Shown here one piece after another: positions 16,877 to 26,827 of a stretch of 64,000 nucleotides of DNA. Each line of letters begins with the position of its first letter. Position 1 is the first letter of the stretch. The stretch spans positions 4,732,001 through 4,796,000 of the forward strand of contig NZ_CP087719.1 of assembly GCF_020991085.1 (NCBI RefSeq), written 5' to 3'. This DNA comes from Roseomonas sp. OT10. GTDB lineage: Bacteria > Pseudomonadota > Alphaproteobacteria > Acetobacterales > Acetobacteraceae. A program made the translations under genes and the position numbers. A model generated the notes under the pieces. The model had not been told where the DNA came from. It worked only from the letters and a program-made list of their open reading frames with translations, and did no database searches.

Positions 16877-18481
16877 TCAGCGCGCGGCGACGGCGGCTGA
16901 CCAGGGCGACATCACGTCGCTGATCCCGATGGCATCCTCGCCCACGCGCCGGACCAGGTTCGGGCAGGCGAAGTTCACCGGCAGCACGGCATGCTCCACC
17001 TCCACAAGGGTCCCATCCGCCGCCAGCCCCTCGCGTGTCGCCGCGTCCAGCCGGCGGTCGGCGGTGGCACCTTCCGACCCGGAGACGTCGATGCGCGGCT
17101 GCGCCGCCGCGTCTTCCGGCGACAGGCCGAAATCCAGCGTATAGGCCAGCATCTGGTAGACGCTCGCCAGGATGCGACGCCCGCCGGAGGCGCCCGCCGC
17201 CAGGATCGGTCCCGCGCCATCCTTCGCCGAGACGGTAACGGGGCACATGTTGCAGAGCGGCCGCGCGCCGGGACGGATGGCGTTGGGGCTGCCCGGGGCA
17301 GGGTCGAACCACATCACCCCGTTGTTCATCAGCACCCCGGTCGCCGGCAGCACCACGCGGCTGCCCATGGAGGAAAGCAGGGTGGTGGTGACGGAGACCA
17401 TCATCCCCTCCCCATCGACGACGGTCAGGTGCGTCGTGCAGGTCTCAGCCGGCTCGGGCGTGGGCACGGCATCGGCGCCCAGCCCTGCCAAGCGTTCGGC
17501 ATAGGCCTCGCGCATCGCGCGCGCCAGGGCGTGGTACCAAGCGGCGTCCGGCGCGGCGCCCGGGGCCACGGCGGCCATGGCGCGCACCACCGCCGCCAGG
17601 GTCGGGGCGGCGGTCAGGCCGCCGGCGGAGTGGATGGTGTGGGTGCCGCGCCAGTCGATCGGCACGGCTGGCCGTACCTCGGCGCGGTAGCCCGCGAGAT
17701 CCTCCGCGGTCACCCAGCCGCCCATCGCCGCGATGTCGGCCGCGAGGTCGGCCGCCACCCCGCCCTCATAGAAGTCGCGCAGCCCCGCCTCCTGCAGCCG
17801 CTCCAGCGTCGCCGCCAGCCGGCCCTGCGGCAGGAAGCCCGGATTGCCCTGGTAGGGCGGGATGGGCGGCAGGCCGTCCGGCAGGTAGATCCGCGCGCTT
17901 TCGGGGTAGAGCCGCAGCACCTTGGCGGAGTTCGCCACCTTCAGCAGGGTGAACCAGTCTTGCGCCAGCCCGCGCCGTGCCAGCGCCACCGCCGGCGCCA
18001 GCAGGTCGCGCACCGGCATGCCTGTGCCGAAGCGCTGGCGCAGCAGGTCGTAGCCGGCCACCGAGGAGGGGATGACGAAGGTCAGCGGCCCGTGGATGTT
18101 GCGGTCGCCCACCACCTCCGGCCAGGCGAAGAGGTCCTGCTTCCACTTGCCGGTCAGCGGGAAGGCGGAAGGATCGACGCCCTTCGGCGCCACGGGCCCG
18201 AAATCCACCACCTGGGCCTCGCGCGCCCCGGCCGGGTGCACCACCGCGAAGCCGATGCCGCCCAGGCCGCTGTTCCAGGGCTCGGCGGTCGCCAGGGCGA
18301 AGGCCGCGGCCACGGCGGCATCTGCCGCGTTGCCGCCTGCCTCCAGCACCGCCACCCCCGCCTCGGCGGCGGAGCGCGACTGGCTGGCCACGATGCCCTT
18401 CCGCCCCCGCGCCGCGGGCTTGGTCACCTGCCAGTGCTGCGAGACATGCGGCGCCGGAACGTAGTCGGCCAGAGCAGTCAT
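16877..18481 (-). CDS. ggt: Gamma-glutamyltransferase
   Basis: A 534-residue member of the N-terminal nucleophile hydrolase family that cleaves gamma-glutamyl bonds in glutathione and related amides. The self-cleavage/nucleophile threonine is Thr349 in TTHLTVVD, which matches the TTHYSVVD block of the E. coli enzyme. The large-subunit part has MVAxx-type SRSAAEAGVAVLEAGGNAADAAVA at 35-58, and the small subunit has SSMGSRVVLPATGVLMNN and AGASGGRRI. No signal peptide is evident, so a cytoplasmic location is possible, unlike periplasmic E. coli Ggt. The ATG at 18481 follows GGGGAGACGAGG. Monocistronic as far as can be seen. Confidence 0.9.
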   Translation of the reverse strand: MTALADYVPAPHVSQHWQVTKPAARGRKGIVASQSRSAAEAGVAVLEAGGNAADAAVAAAFALATAEPWNSGLGGIGFAVVHPAGAREAQVVDFGPVAPKGVDPSAFPLTGKWKQDLFAWPEVVGDRNIHGPLTFVIPSSVAGYDLLRQRFGTGMPVRDLLAPAVALARRGLAQDWFTLLKVANSAKVLRLYPESARIYLPDGLPPIPPYQGNPGFLPQGRLAATLERLQEAGLRDFYEGGVAADLAADIAAMGGWVTAEDLAGYRAEVRPAVPIDWRGTHTIHSAGGLTAAPTLAAVVRAMAAVAPGAAPDAAWYHALARAMREAYAERLAGLGADAVPTPEPAETCTTHLTVVDGEGMMVSVTTTLLSSMGSRVVLPATGVLMNNGVMWFDPAPGSPNAIRPGARPLCNMCPVTVSAKDGAGPILAAGASGGRRILASVYQMLAYTLDFGLSPEDAAAQPRIDVSGSEGATADRRLDAATREGLAADGTLVEVEHAVLPVNFACPNLVRRVGEDAIGISDVMSPWSAAVAAR

Positions 18482-18573
18482 GATCCTCGTCTCCCCGAAG
18501 CGTCGGGGCCTGAGGCTCCGCCCGGATCGCCCGGTCCGCAACCCCGCCCGGGACGCACGGCCGCCAAAGGGCA

Positions 18574-18598
18574 GCGCCCCGCTACTGCTGCGGGGCGC
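18574..18598 (-). terminator. Hairpin overlapping the stop codon of the PEP-synthase regulator gene
   Basis: On the minus strand GCGCCCCGC and GCGGGGCGC pair as a 9-bp stem around a 7-nt loop, and the stem right arm begins in the TAG stop codon of the gene. It is followed by TGCCCTTT, a weak U tract. It probably terminates transcription at the end of the regulator gene. Confidence 0.55.
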
Positions 18599-19496
18599 CG
18601 AACACCACCGCGGCCGGATCGCGCGGGGCCTGCGGCTCCTCCGTGGCGGGCGGCGGGGCGGACCGCCGGGCGCGCAGGTGCCAGGCCTCCTTCAGCTGCA
18701 GCACGGTGGCGGCGGTTTCCTCGATGCTGCGCTTGGTCACGTCGATCACCGGCCAGCCGCGGCTGGTGCAGAGGCGCCGGGCGGCCAGGATCTCCGCCTT
18801 CACGGAATCCTGGTCCACGTAGTCCGTCGTATCCTGCCGCACCCCGGCGCCGCCGATCATGCGCAGGCGGTGGCGGCGGATCTCGATCAGCGCATTCACG
18901 TCGATGGTCAGGCCGATGACCGGGCAGGGCGGGTTGTCCAGCTCCGCCGGCAGCGGCGCCCCGGGCACGATCGGTACGTTGGCCGCCTTGATGCCGCGGT
19001 TGGCCAGGTAGAAGCAGGTCGGCGTCTTGCTGCTGCGGGAGACGCCGACGAGGCAGACATCCGCCTCGTGGATCCCCGCCGTTCCCTGGCCGTCGTCATG
19101 GGCCAGCACGTAGTGCATGGCGTCGATCCGGCGGAAATAGTCGGCGTCCAGCACGTGCTGGGCGGCGCGCTTCTCCTTGGCGCTCTCGCCGATCTCCTGC
19201 TGCAGCAGATCCAGGGTCGGGTCCAGCACGGACAGGGACTTCACCCCCAGCCGGGCGCAGAACTCCTCCAGGCTGTGCCGGATGGACCGGTCGGCGATGG
19301 TGTAGAGCACGGGGCCCGGCTCGGCCTGGATGCCTTCCAGCACCTGCTCCAACTGGAAGCGTGACCGCACCAGGAACCAGCGGTGCTGGACGGCGTGCGG
19401 GTCCTCGAACCGGGCCAGGGTCGCCCGGGCCAGGGAGTTCAGCGTTTCGCCAGTGCTGTCGGAGACGAGATGAAGGTTCAGCGAACGCACCGGCAT
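18582..19496 (-). CDS. ppsR: Pyruvate,water dikinase (PEP synthase) regulatory protein
   Basis: A 304-residue protein of the DUF299 kinase/pyrophosphorylase family, which in other bacteria phosphorylates and dephosphorylates PEP synthase or pyruvate,phosphate dikinase on a threonine. The start [22 protein letters not shown] (residues 9-30) and the P-loop-like [15 protein letters not shown] at 151-165 are diagnostic. The C-terminal Pro/Ala tail is extra. The ATG at 19496 follows GAGGAG. It is read away from hemE, with the origin between them, an arrangement conserved in many Alphaproteobacteria. Confidence 0.92.
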   Translation of the reverse strand: MPVRSLNLHLVSDSTGETLNSLARATLARFEDPHAVQHRWFLVRSRFQLEQVLEGIQAEPGPVLYTIADRSIRHSLEEFCARLGVKSLSVLDPTLDLLQQEIGESAKEKRAAQHVLDADYFRRIDAMHYVLAHDDGQGTAGIHEADVCLVGVSRSSKTPTCFYLANRGIKAANVPIVPGAPLPAELDNPPCPVIGLTIDVNALIEIRRHRLRMIGGAGVRQDTTDYVDQDSVKAEILAARRLCTSRGWPVIDVTKRSIEETAATVLQLKEAWHLRARRSAPPPATEEPQAPRDPAAVVFGAPQQ

Positions 19497-19818
19497 GTCA
19501 GGCTCCTCGGAGGTCAGGGGAGAATAGCGGGGATTGGCCTGGGAGTCGGGGATAACTCCGGCCTGACTCCGGACCCCCTGGGAGAGTCGGGGATGCCGAG
19601 TCACAGGCCGTCCCATCGGGGAAGGATGAGTCAGGAGGGGGTCGTGACTCGGGGGCGACTCCGGCCGACTCGCCCCGACTCACCGAGTCACGGCCCTCTG
19701 GAATCTGTGGATAACCTGCCCCTCCGCCTGTGGAACCGCTGTGTCCCGGTTATCCACAGGCATCCACCAGCCACCACAACCCTTCTCTGACTCATTCTTT
19801 TCGAGTGAAAGAGACGCC
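19497..19818. other. Chromosomal replication origin (oriC) between ppsR and hemE
   Basis: The 322-bp gap holds two perfect DnaA boxes in opposite orientation, TGTGGATAA at 19706-19714 and TTATCCACA at 19750-19758, plus weaker matches near 19729 and 19760. An A/T-richer tract (about 19775-19812) next to hemE could be the unwinding element. Twelve GANTC sites lie between 19543 and 19793 (starts 19543, 19565, 19584, 19598, 19628, 19646, 19657, 19667, 19677, 19685, 19701, 19789), far above chance; GANTC is the site of the cell-cycle methylase CcrM. The hemE-proximal position matches origins mapped in Caulobacter and Rickettsia relatives. The nearby parAB and parS support the assignment. Confidence 0.85.
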
Positions 19819-20865
19819 ATGGACCAAGCGGACAAGCCCTTCCTGCGCACCCTGGCCGGGGAAGCCGTCTGGCCGCCCCCCATCTGGCTGATGCGCCAGG
19901 CCGGACGCTACCTGCCGGAGTACCGGGACGTGCGGGCCCAGGCAGGGGATTTCATCTCCCTCTGCACCAACCCGGAGCTGGCGGCGGAGGTGACTCTCCA
20001 GCCCCTGCGCCGCTACGGCTTCGACGCCGCCATCCTGTTCAGCGACATCCTGATGGTGCCCTGGGCCATGGGGCAGCCCCTGCGCTTCGCCGAGGGCGAG
20101 GGGCCCCTGCTGGAGCCGCTGCGCGACGCCGCGGCGATCAACGGGCTCTGGACGGCGGGCGTGGCGGAACGGGCGGCCCCCATCCTGGAGACCGTGGCGC
20201 GAGTCCGCAGCTTCCTCGATGTCCAGCACCAGCGGACCGCCCTGATCGGCTTTGCCGGCAGCCCCTGGACCGTCGCCTGCTACATGGTGGAGGGGCGCGG
20301 CGGCGGCGAGTTCGCCCACGCCCGACGCATGGCCTATGGCGACCCGGCCCTGTTCGGCCGGCTCATCCGCAGCCTGACCGACGCCACGGCGGAATACCTC
20401 CTCGCCCAGGTCGCGGCCGGTGCGGAGGCGCTGATGCTGTTCGACAGCTGGGCGGGACTCCTGCCCCCCTCCCAGTTCCGCCGCTGGGTGATCGAGCCCA
20501 CCGCCGAGCTGGTGCGGCGGCTCCGCAAGCAGCTGCCGCACGATTTCCCGCTGATCGGCTTTCCCCGGCTCGCCGGGCCGCTGCTGGTGGAATACGCGCA
20601 GAGGGTGGGGGTGCAGGCGGTCGGGATGGACACGGCGATGGACCCGCGCTGGGCGGCCGCCAACGTGCCGCAGGGCATCGCCCTGCAAGGCAACCTCGAC
20701 CCGCAGGCCCTGGTCAGCGGCGGCGCCGCGCTGGAGGCGGAGGCACGCTCCCTTCTGGCCGCCATGCGGGGACGGCCCTTCATCTTCAACCTGGGCCACG
20801 GGATCGTGCCGCCGACTCCGCCCGAGCATGTGGCGGCGCTGGTCCGGCTGGTGCGGACCGGCTGA
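19819..20865 (+). CDS. hemE: Uroporphyrinogen III decarboxylase
   Basis: A 348-residue enzyme removing the four acetate carboxyls of uroporphyrinogen III to give coproporphyrinogen III in heme synthesis. The N-terminal signature PIWLMRQAGRYLPEYR lies at 21-36, with its substrate-binding arginines. The second family block GFAGSPWTVACYMVEG is present near residues 138-153, and the family Asp-containing FSDILMVPWAMG near 74-85. The end GHGIVPPTPPEHV is typical. ATG 19819 follows GAAAGAGACGCC. It is the first gene on the right-hand side of the origin. Confidence 0.96.
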   Translation: MDQADKPFLRTLAGEAVWPPPIWLMRQAGRYLPEYRDVRAQAGDFISLCTNPELAAEVTLQPLRRYGFDAAILFSDILMVPWAMGQPLRFAEGEGPLLEPLRDAAAINGLWTAGVAERAAPILETVARVRSFLDVQHQRTALIGFAGSPWTVACYMVEGRGGGEFAHARRMAYGDPALFGRLIRSLTDATAEYLLAQVAAGAEALMLFDSWAGLLPPSQFRRWVIEPTAELVRRLRKQLPHDFPLIGFPRLAGPLLVEYAQRVGVQAVGMDTAMDPRWAAANVPQGIALQGNLDPQALVSGGAALEAEARSLLAAMRGRPFIFNLGHGIVPPTPPEHVAALVRLVRTG

Positions 20866-20981
20866 CGCCTCTGCTCATTCCAGGAGTCCATCCGATGCCC
20901 GATCTCCCCCTGGTGACCCGCCGGCCCGGCCCGCCTGGCAGACCGTGGCCGGGCGGCGGCCACCGGGCGGGCGCCTGAGCC

Positions 20982-21620
20982 ATGCTGCAGGCGGAAACCC
21001 CGGCGCTGGTCCTGGCCAGTGCCTCGCCGGCCCGCATCGCGATGCTGCGCGCCGCCGGCCTGCGCTTCGACGCGATGCCGGCCGCCGTGGACGAGGCCAC
21101 CATCAAGGAAAGCGCCCAGGCGGAGGACTACCCGCCCGCCGAGGCCGCCCTGCTCCTGGCCGAGGCCAAGGCCGCCCGCATCGCCGGCCGGCTGGAGCGG
21201 CACGGCGGCGCGGACGCGCTGGTGATCGGCTGCGACCAGCTCCTGACCTGCGAGATCGACGGCCGCGAGCGCTGGTTCGACAAGCCTGCCGACCTGGCCG
21301 CCGCACGCGCCCACCTCACCCAGCTGCGCGGGCGCACCCACCGCCTGCACACGGCGGTGCTGTGCTGGCGTGGCGGCCGCCGTGTCTGGCAGCACGTGGC
21401 CACCCCGCGTCTGACCATGCGCGACGTCTCCGACGCCGTCCTGGACGCCTACCTGGCCGCCGAGGGAGACGCCCTCCTGTCCTGCGTCGGTGCCTACCGG
21501 CTGGAAGGACCCGGCGTGCAGCTCTTCGACCGGGTCGAGGGCGAGCACAGCGCCGTGCTCGGACTGCCGCTGCTGCCGCTGCTGGGCTTCCTGCGCCAGC
21601 ACGGCGTCCTGCCGCGCTGA
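20982..21620 (+). CDS. maf: Maf-like nucleotide pyrophosphatase
   Basis: A 212-residue Maf/HAM1-like protein. The N-terminus LVLASASPARIAMLRAAGLRFD is the phosphate-binding SxSPRR-like loop, and later blocks are LLAEAKAARIA, LVIGCDQLLTCE, with the acidic catalytic residue, and LLSCVGAYRLEGPGVQLFDRVEGEHSAVLGLPLLPLL. Family members hydrolyse non-canonical nucleotides to monophosphates and affect septation. It follows hemE by 116 bp in the same direction, as in many alphaproteobacterial origin regions. Confidence 0.92.
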   Translation: MLQAETPALVLASASPARIAMLRAAGLRFDAMPAAVDEATIKESAQAEDYPPAEAALLLAEAKAARIAGRLERHGGADALVIGCDQLLTCEIDGRERWFDKPADLAAARAHLTQLRGRTHRLHTAVLCWRGGRRVWQHVATPRLTMRDVSDAVLDAYLAAEGDALLSCVGAYRLEGPGVQLFDRVEGEHSAVLGLPLLPLLGFLRQHGVLPR

Positions 21621-21812
21621 GCGCGCGAGGCCCCATGGCGGTCGGCTCCGTGGCCCCCGGGCCGCGGTCCGGGGGAGGGAACGCCCCCGTCGGGCCATGG
21701 GCGTCCGCGCCACCCTGCGCCGCAAGCGCGCCACCTGCCCGCCATCTCCGCTTCCCAGCCGCGCGCGCGCGGCCTAATCCTGCGGGCCCCGCTTGCTGAT
21801 GACACACGGCTG

Positions 21813-24461
21813 ATGAACGACGTCTCCCCGCCCGCCCGATATGATTTCGCCATGGCCGAGCCGCGCTGGCAGGCCGAATGGGAGGCGCGCGGCTGCTTCG
21901 CCGTGCCGGACGTGCCCGATGGCAGCAGGCCCAAGAGCTACGTGCTGGAGATGTTCCCCTATCCCTCGGGGAAGATCCACATGGGGCACGTGCGCAACTA
22001 CACGCTGGGCGACGTCGTGGCGCGGCACAAGCGGGCCACCGGCCATGCGGTGATGCACCCGATGGGCTGGGACGCCTTCGGCCTGCCGGCGGAGAATGCG
22101 GCGCGGGAACGCGGGGTGCATCCGGCGGCCTGGACCTACCAGAACATCGCCAACATGCGCGCCGAGCTGAAGCGCATGGGCCTGTCCATCGAGTGGGACC
22201 GGGAGTTCGCCACCTGCGACCCCTCCTACTACGGCCAGCAGCAGGCGCTGTTCCTCGATTTCTGGCAGGCCGGGCTGGTCGAGCGCAAGGAGAGCTGGGT
22301 CAACTGGGACCCGGTGGACGGCACCGTGCTGGCCAACGAGCAGGTGATCGACGGGCGCGGCTGGCGTTCCGGCGCGCTGGTCGAGAAGAAGTCGCTGAAC
22401 CAGTGGTTCCTGTCGATCACGAAATACGCGCCCGAGCTGCTGGCGGCGCTGGACGGGCTGGACCGCTGGCCCGAGCGCGTGAAGCTGATGCAGGCCAACT
22501 GGATCGGCCGCAGCGAGGGCGCGCGGGTGCGCTTCCCGCTGACGCAGGCCGTGGATGGGCCAACGGGACAGATGTCGGAGGTGGAGGTCTTCACCACCCG
22601 CCCCGACACGCTGTTCGGCATGTCCTTCCTGGCCGTCGCCGCCGAGCACCCGTTGGCGACCGCCGCCGCCGCGCGCGACCCGGCCGCCGCGGCCTTCGTG
22701 GCCGAGTGCCGCGCCATGGGCACCTCGGAGGCCGCGATCGAGCAGGCGGAGAAGCGCGGCTTCGACACGGGCTTCCGCGTCGCGCACCCCTTCCTCGAGG
22801 GCGCGACCTTCCCGGTGTGGATCGCGAACTTCGTGCTGATGGAATACGGCACGGGCGCGATCTTCGCCTGCCCGTCGGGCGACCAGCGCGACCTGGACTT
22901 CGCGCGCAAGTACGGGCTGCCGGTGCCGCCCGTGGTGCTGCCGCCCGGGGCCGACGCCGCGACCTTCGCCATCGGCGACACCGCCTTCACCGAGGACGGC
23001 ACGCTGTTCAACTCCGGCTTCCTCGATGGGCTGGACACGAAGGTGGGCAAGCGGAAGGCCATCGAGGCGCTGGAGGCGAAGGGCGCCGGCCAGGGCGTGG
23101 TGAACTGGCGCCTGCGCGACTGGGGCGTTTCCCGCCAGCGCTACTGGGGCTGCCCGATCCCGGCCATCCACTGCGACGCCTGCGGCGTGGTGCCGGTGCC
23201 GAAGAACCAGCTTCCGGTGACGCTGCCGGAGGACGTGGACTTCTCGAAGCCCGGCAACCCGCTGGACCACCACCCGAGCTGGAAGCACGTCGCCTGCCCG
23301 CGCTGCGGCGCCGCGGCGCGGCGGGAGACGGACACCTTCGACACCTTCGTCGACAGCTCCTGGTACTTCGCCCGCTTCACCGCGCCGCACGCGGGCACGC
23401 CGCTGGTGGCGGAGGCGGTGAACCACTGGCTGCCGGTGGACCAGTATATCGGCGGGATCGAGCACGCGATCCTGCACCTGCTCTACTCGCGCTTCTTCAC
23501 CCGCGCGCTGCACGGCATGGGCAAGCTGGCGACGCCGGAGCCCTTCGCCGGTCTCTTCACCCAGGGCATGGTGACCCACGCCTCCTACCGCGCCGCCGAC
23601 GGCCGCTGGCTGTATCCGGAGGAGGTGGAGGTCGCCCCCGACGGCACCGCCACGGCGAAGGCGACCGGCGAGGCCGTGGCCATCGGCCGCGGCGAGAAGA
23701 TGTCGAAGTCGAAGAACAACACCGTCGATCCGGGCGCCATCATCGGCCGCTACGGCGCGGACACGGCGCGGTGGTTCATCCTCTCCGACAACCCGCCGGA
23801 GCGCGACATGGAGTGGTCGGAGGCCGGGGTCGCCGGCGCCCACCGCTTCGTGCAGCGCCTGCATCGCCTGACCACCGCCGCGCTGGACGGCCTGCCCTCG
23901 CCCGACGAGACGGAGCGGCTGCTGGCCGGGCTGGACCCTGCCCGCGACCGCGCGGCGCTGGCGCTGCGGCGGGAGACGCACGGCGCCATCGCCGCCGTCT
24001 CGACCGCGCTGGAGACCTTCGCCTTCAACGTCGCGGTGGCGCGCATCCACGGCCTGGCCAATGCCATCGGCGAGGCGTCGGACACGGCCCCCGCGACGGG
24101 TGCCGCCCGCCGCGAGGCGCTGGAGACGCTGCTCCGCCTCGCCGCGCCCATGATGCCGCATCTGGCGGAGGAGCTATGGTCCCTGCTGCGTCCCCGTCAC
24201 GGCCCGGAGGGAGAGGCGCGGCTGGTGGCCGAGCTGCCCTGGCCGGAGGCCGACCCCGCGCTGCTGGTCGCCGATACGGTGAAGATCGCCGTGCAGGTTC
24301 TGGGTAAGCTGCGCGCCACCATCGAGGTCCCCGTGGGGGCCCCGGAGGCCGACATCCTGGCGGCCGCCGAAGCGGAGGAGAACGTGCAGCGTGCCATCGC
24401 CGGCAAGCCCATCCGCAAGCGCATCCATGTGCCCGGCCGTGTCGTCAACTTCGTCGTCTGA
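21813..24461 (+). CDS. leuS: Leucyl-tRNA synthetase
   Basis: An 882-residue class I aminoacyl-tRNA synthetase. The HIGH signature is HMGH at 56-59 and the KMSKS signature is intact at 629-633. The editing (CP1) domain lies between, with family blocks [21 protein letters not shown] and the [15 protein letters not shown] loop. The zinc-like insert shows CDACG and CPRCG pairs. The C-terminal anticodon-binding and small tail domains are complete. An alternative ATG (MAEPRWQ) lies 13 codons in, but the longer start is the usual alphaproteobacterial N-terminus. Its last codons overlap the start of lptE. Confidence 0.96.
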   Translation: MNDVSPPARYDFAMAEPRWQAEWEARGCFAVPDVPDGSRPKSYVLEMFPYPSGKIHMGHVRNYTLGDVVARHKRATGHAVMHPMGWDAFGLPAENAARERGVHPAAWTYQNIANMRAELKRMGLSIEWDREFATCDPSYYGQQQALFLDFWQAGLVERKESWVNWDPVDGTVLANEQVIDGRGWRSGALVEKKSLNQWFLSITKYAPELLAALDGLDRWPERVKLMQANWIGRSEGARVRFPLTQAVDGPTGQMSEVEVFTTRPDTLFGMSFLAVAAEHPLATAAAARDPAAAAFVAECRAMGTSEAAIEQAEKRGFDTGFRVAHPFLEGATFPVWIANFVLMEYGTGAIFACPSGDQRDLDFARKYGLPVPPVVLPPGADAATFAIGDTAFTEDGTLFNSGFLDGLDTKVGKRKAIEALEAKGAGQGVVNWRLRDWGVSRQRYWGCPIPAIHCDACGVVPVPKNQLPVTLPEDVDFSKPGNPLDHHPSWKHVACPRCGAAARRETDTFDTFVDSSWYFARFTAPHAGTPLVAEAVNHWLPVDQYIGGIEHAILHLLYSRFFTRALHGMGKLATPEPFAGLFTQGMVTHASYRAADGRWLYPEEVEVAPDGTATAKATGEAVAIGRGEKMSKSKNNTVDPGAIIGRYGADTARWFILSDNPPERDMEWSEAGVAGAHRFVQRLHRLTTAALDGLPSPDETERLLAGLDPARDRAALALRRETHGAIAAVSTALETFAFNVAVARIHGLANAIGEASDTAPATGAARREALETLLRLAAPMMPHLAEELWSLLRPRHGPEGEARLVAELPWPEADPALLVADTVKIAVQVLGKLRATIEVPVGAPEADILAAAEAEENVQRAIAGKPIRKRIHVPGRVVNFVV

Positions 24462-25020
24462 GGCCCGGCCCGGCGGCCCCTCCCGGCGCGGCGTGCTGCG
24501 CGGCGGGCTGCTGGGCGGCGTCGCGGCGGCGCTGGGCGGCTGCGGCTTCCAGCCGCTCTACGCCCCCGGCGGTCCCGCCCGCCCGGCGGTGGGCACCGCC
24601 ACGGCCGAGGAACTGGCGGCGGTGCGCGTCGGGGTGATCCCCGACCGCATCGGGCAGCTTCTGCGACGCTCGCTGCAGCAGCAGCTGGAGAAGACCGGCG
24701 GCGCCGGCGTGCCGGCCCGCTACGACCTGCGGGTCAGCGTGCAGCTCGGCGTCGAGCAGGAGGGCTTCCGCCGCGACGGCACGCCGACCCGCAGCCGTGC
24801 CAGCGCCACGGCCCCCTGGTCGCTCTACACCACCGCCACGCCGCCGGTGCAGGTCGCCAGCGGCACGGAGCGGAGCTTCGATGCCTGGAACCTGCCGGAC
24901 AACCAGTTCTTCGCGGCGGATATGAGCTTCAACGCCGCCCAGCGCCGTCTGGTGGACGAGGTGGCCTCGGGCATCGTCGAGAAGGTCGCCATCGCCCTGG
25001 CCAACCGCACCGCCGCCTGA
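24427..25020 (+). CDS. lptE: LPS assembly lipoprotein LptE
   Basis: A 197-residue outer-membrane lipoprotein, partner of LptD in lipopolysaccharide export. An Arg-Arg-bearing signal ([21 protein letters not shown], lipobox LGGC with Cys39) is followed by GFQPLY, the signature start of mature LptE in Alphaproteobacteria. The paired arginines give it a Tat-like look. The start is uncertain: ATG 24427 or GTG 24439, both inside the end of leuS. Position between leuS and holA is the conserved order leuS-lptE-holA. Confidence 0.88.
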   Translation: MCPAVSSTSSSEARPGGPSRRGVLRGGLLGGVAAALGGCGFQPLYAPGGPARPAVGTATAEELAAVRVGVIPDRIGQLLRRSLQQQLEKTGGAGVPARYDLRVSVQLGVEQEGFRRDGTPTRSRASATAPWSLYTTATPPVQVASGTERSFDAWNLPDNQFFAADMSFNAAQRRLVDEVASGIVEKVAIALANRTAA

Positions 25021-25036
25021 CCGGCGGGGCTGCCCC

Positions 25037-26074
25037 ATGCCCAAGGTCGAGCCCCGGCGCCTCGCCGCCTTCCTGCGCGATCCCGGGCCGGTGCGCCTGG
25101 TGCTGCTGCATGGCGAGGATGCCGGGCTGGTGCGCGAGCGTTCCGAGGCGCTGCGCCGGGCCGTGCTGGGGGAGGGGGACGATCCCTTCCGCCTCGCCGA
25201 GCTGAGCCGCGAGCAGGCCGGCCGCGGCGGTGCCCTGGCCGGCGAGGCGGCCGCCCTTTCCCTGACCGGCGGCCGCCGCGTCGTGCGGGTGCGCGACGCC
25301 ACCGACGCCCTGGCCCCCGCCGTGCGCGAGATGCTGTCCTCCCCGGGCGAGGCGCTGGTGTTGCTGGAGGCCGGCGAACTGCCGCGCTCCTCCCGCCTGC
25401 GTGCCGTCGTCGAGGGGGCCGGGCCGGTCGCCTCGGTCGAGTGCTGGCGGGAGCGGGGGTCAGAACTGTCCGCCAGCATTGCCGCCATCCTGCGCGAGCA
25501 GGGCGTGACCGCCGAGCCCGCCGCGCTGGACTGGCTGGCGGAGAACCTGGACGAGGATCGCGGCCTGCTCCGGCGCAGCCTGGAGACCCTGGCGCTCTAT
25601 GCCGGCCCGGGAGGGACGGTGGGGGAGGAGGACGTGCTCGCCTGCCTCGACGAGGGCGGCGATGCCGATATCGGTGCGGCGCTGATGGCCGCGACGGCCG
25701 GCGACCTGCCGCGGGCGGATCGCGGCATCGACCAGGCCCTGGCCGAGGGAACCCACCCCGTGGCCGCCATCCGCGCCGCGCTGCGCCATGTCCAGCGCCT
25801 GCATCTGGCGGCCCTGGCGGTGGCCCAGGGGCAGCCGCCCGGCACCGCCATGCAGGCATTGCGGCCGCCGGTCTTCTTCCGCGACAAGCCGGCCTTCGAG
25901 CGGGCCCTGGCCCTCTGGCGCCCGGCCGCCCTGGCCGAGGCGGGGGCATCCCTGTTGCGGGCGGAGGTCCGGGTGAAGAGCGGGGGCACGGGCCGTCCCG
26001 TGCCGGACCGCGCCGTGGCCCGCGAGGCGCTGCTCGCCCTGGCCCGGACCGCGCGCGCCGCCGCCCGCCGATAG
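25037..26074 (+). CDS. holA: DNA polymerase III delta subunit
   Basis: A 345-residue clamp-loader subunit that opens the beta clamp. The N-terminal AAA+-like fold begins MPKVEPRRLAAFLRDPGPVRLVLLHGEDAGLVRERS, a family start. The middle has a Asp/Glu-rich lid helix region (LAENLDEDRGLLRRSLETLALYAG), and the C-terminal helical domain holds the pattern TVGEEDVLACLDEGGDADIGAALMAATAGDLPRADRGIDQAL. The downstream distance from lptE is 16 bp, so the two are probably one transcript. Confidence 0.92.
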   Translation: MPKVEPRRLAAFLRDPGPVRLVLLHGEDAGLVRERSEALRRAVLGEGDDPFRLAELSREQAGRGGALAGEAAALSLTGGRRVVRVRDATDALAPAVREMLSSPGEALVLLEAGELPRSSRLRAVVEGAGPVASVECWRERGSELSASIAAILREQGVTAEPAALDWLAENLDEDRGLLRRSLETLALYAGPGGTVGEEDVLACLDEGGDADIGAALMAATAGDLPRADRGIDQALAEGTHPVAAIRAALRHVQRLHLAALAVAQGQPPGTAMQALRPPVFFRDKPAFERALALWRPAALAEAGASLLRAEVRVKSGGTGRPVPDRAVAREALLALARTARAAARR

Positions 26075-26135
26075 GCGGCGCAACCGCACGGCCGGTGGCG
26101 CGTCCTTCCCGTTACGTGGCGGGAGGGGGCAAGCG

Positions 26136-26786
26136 ATGACCCGGTATGGCGGCATGCTGACGCTTCTGGCGGTCCTGGCGGCCGCCCCGGCCACGGCCCA
26201 GACGCTGGAGCTGCGCGGCAACGGGCAGGAGGCGGAGCAGGATTGCGCCGGACGGGACGTGCTGGTCCGCGGCGACGGGAACCGCCTGACCCTGCGGCAA
26301 GGCTGCCGCTCCCTCAACGTCGAAGGCCAGCGCAACCGGATCGAGGCGGAGCTGGCGGACGGGGCGGACGTGGAGGTCCGTGGGGACGGAAACCGTATCG
26401 CCTATCGGACCCTGCCGGGCGAGGCGATCGGGCGGCAGCTGGTGGAAGGGCAGGACAGCCGCATCGAGGCCTCGGGCCCGGATGCGGCCATGCCCCGGGG
26501 CGGCCCGCCCCTGTCCATCGCCGGGGACGGGCTGCGGCAACAGAGCGATTGCGCCGGCCGCGATGTCACGGTCCGCGGCAACCGCCTCGACGTGGAGCTG
26601 CGCGGCGGCTGCCGCTCCCTGCGGGTGGAGGGGCAGTCCAGCGAGGTGCGGGCGGAGCTGGAGCCCGGAGCGAAGGTGACGCTGCGGGGGAACGCCCTGC
26701 GCCTGCTGTGGCGGCTGAGCGCACCGGGACCGGAACCGGTGATCGATGGGCAGGGGCAGGCGATGGACGTGCGCCGCGCCGGCTGA
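26136..26786 (+). CDS. Secreted DUF3060-like protein with internal duplication
   Basis: A 216-residue exported protein. A signal peptide (residues 1-22, cleavage near ATA-QT) is followed by two copies of an about 61-residue unit at 31-91 and 132-193. Each unit has a CAGRDV segment and, 20 residues later, GCRSL followed by VEGQ; the cysteines are C37, C57, C139 and C159. The short repeating beta-strand spacing with Gly/Asn turns fits the DUF3060 family, thought to form a beta-solenoid. Disulfides within each unit are likely. The role is unknown. It lies alone between holA and the convergent parB. Confidence 0.75.
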   Translation: MTRYGGMLTLLAVLAAAPATAQTLELRGNGQEAEQDCAGRDVLVRGDGNRLTLRQGCRSLNVEGQRNRIEAELADGADVEVRGDGNRIAYRTLPGEAIGRQLVEGQDSRIEASGPDAAMPRGGPPLSIAGDGLRQQSDCAGRDVTVRGNRLDVELRGGCRSLRVEGQSSEVRAELEPGAKVTLRGNALRLLWRLSAPGPEPVIDGQGQAMDVRRAG

Positions 26787-26827
26787 GGCCCGAAAGGTCG
26801 GCGCGTGCCTCGCCTGCCATCCAGGCG

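Noticed and set aside
20895-20978. 27-codon frame between hemE and maf with AGGAG upstream (starts MPDLPLVTRRPG)
   Set aside because: It has a plausible ribosome-binding site but no recognisable sequence and a Gly/Pro/Arg composition typical of random G/C-rich DNA; too weak to list as a gene.
21621-21812. Inverted G/C blocks after maf as a terminator
   Set aside because: CCCCCGG/CCGGGGG can pair but there is no U tract and the loop and surroundings are ordinary; nothing else is seen in this 192-bp gap.
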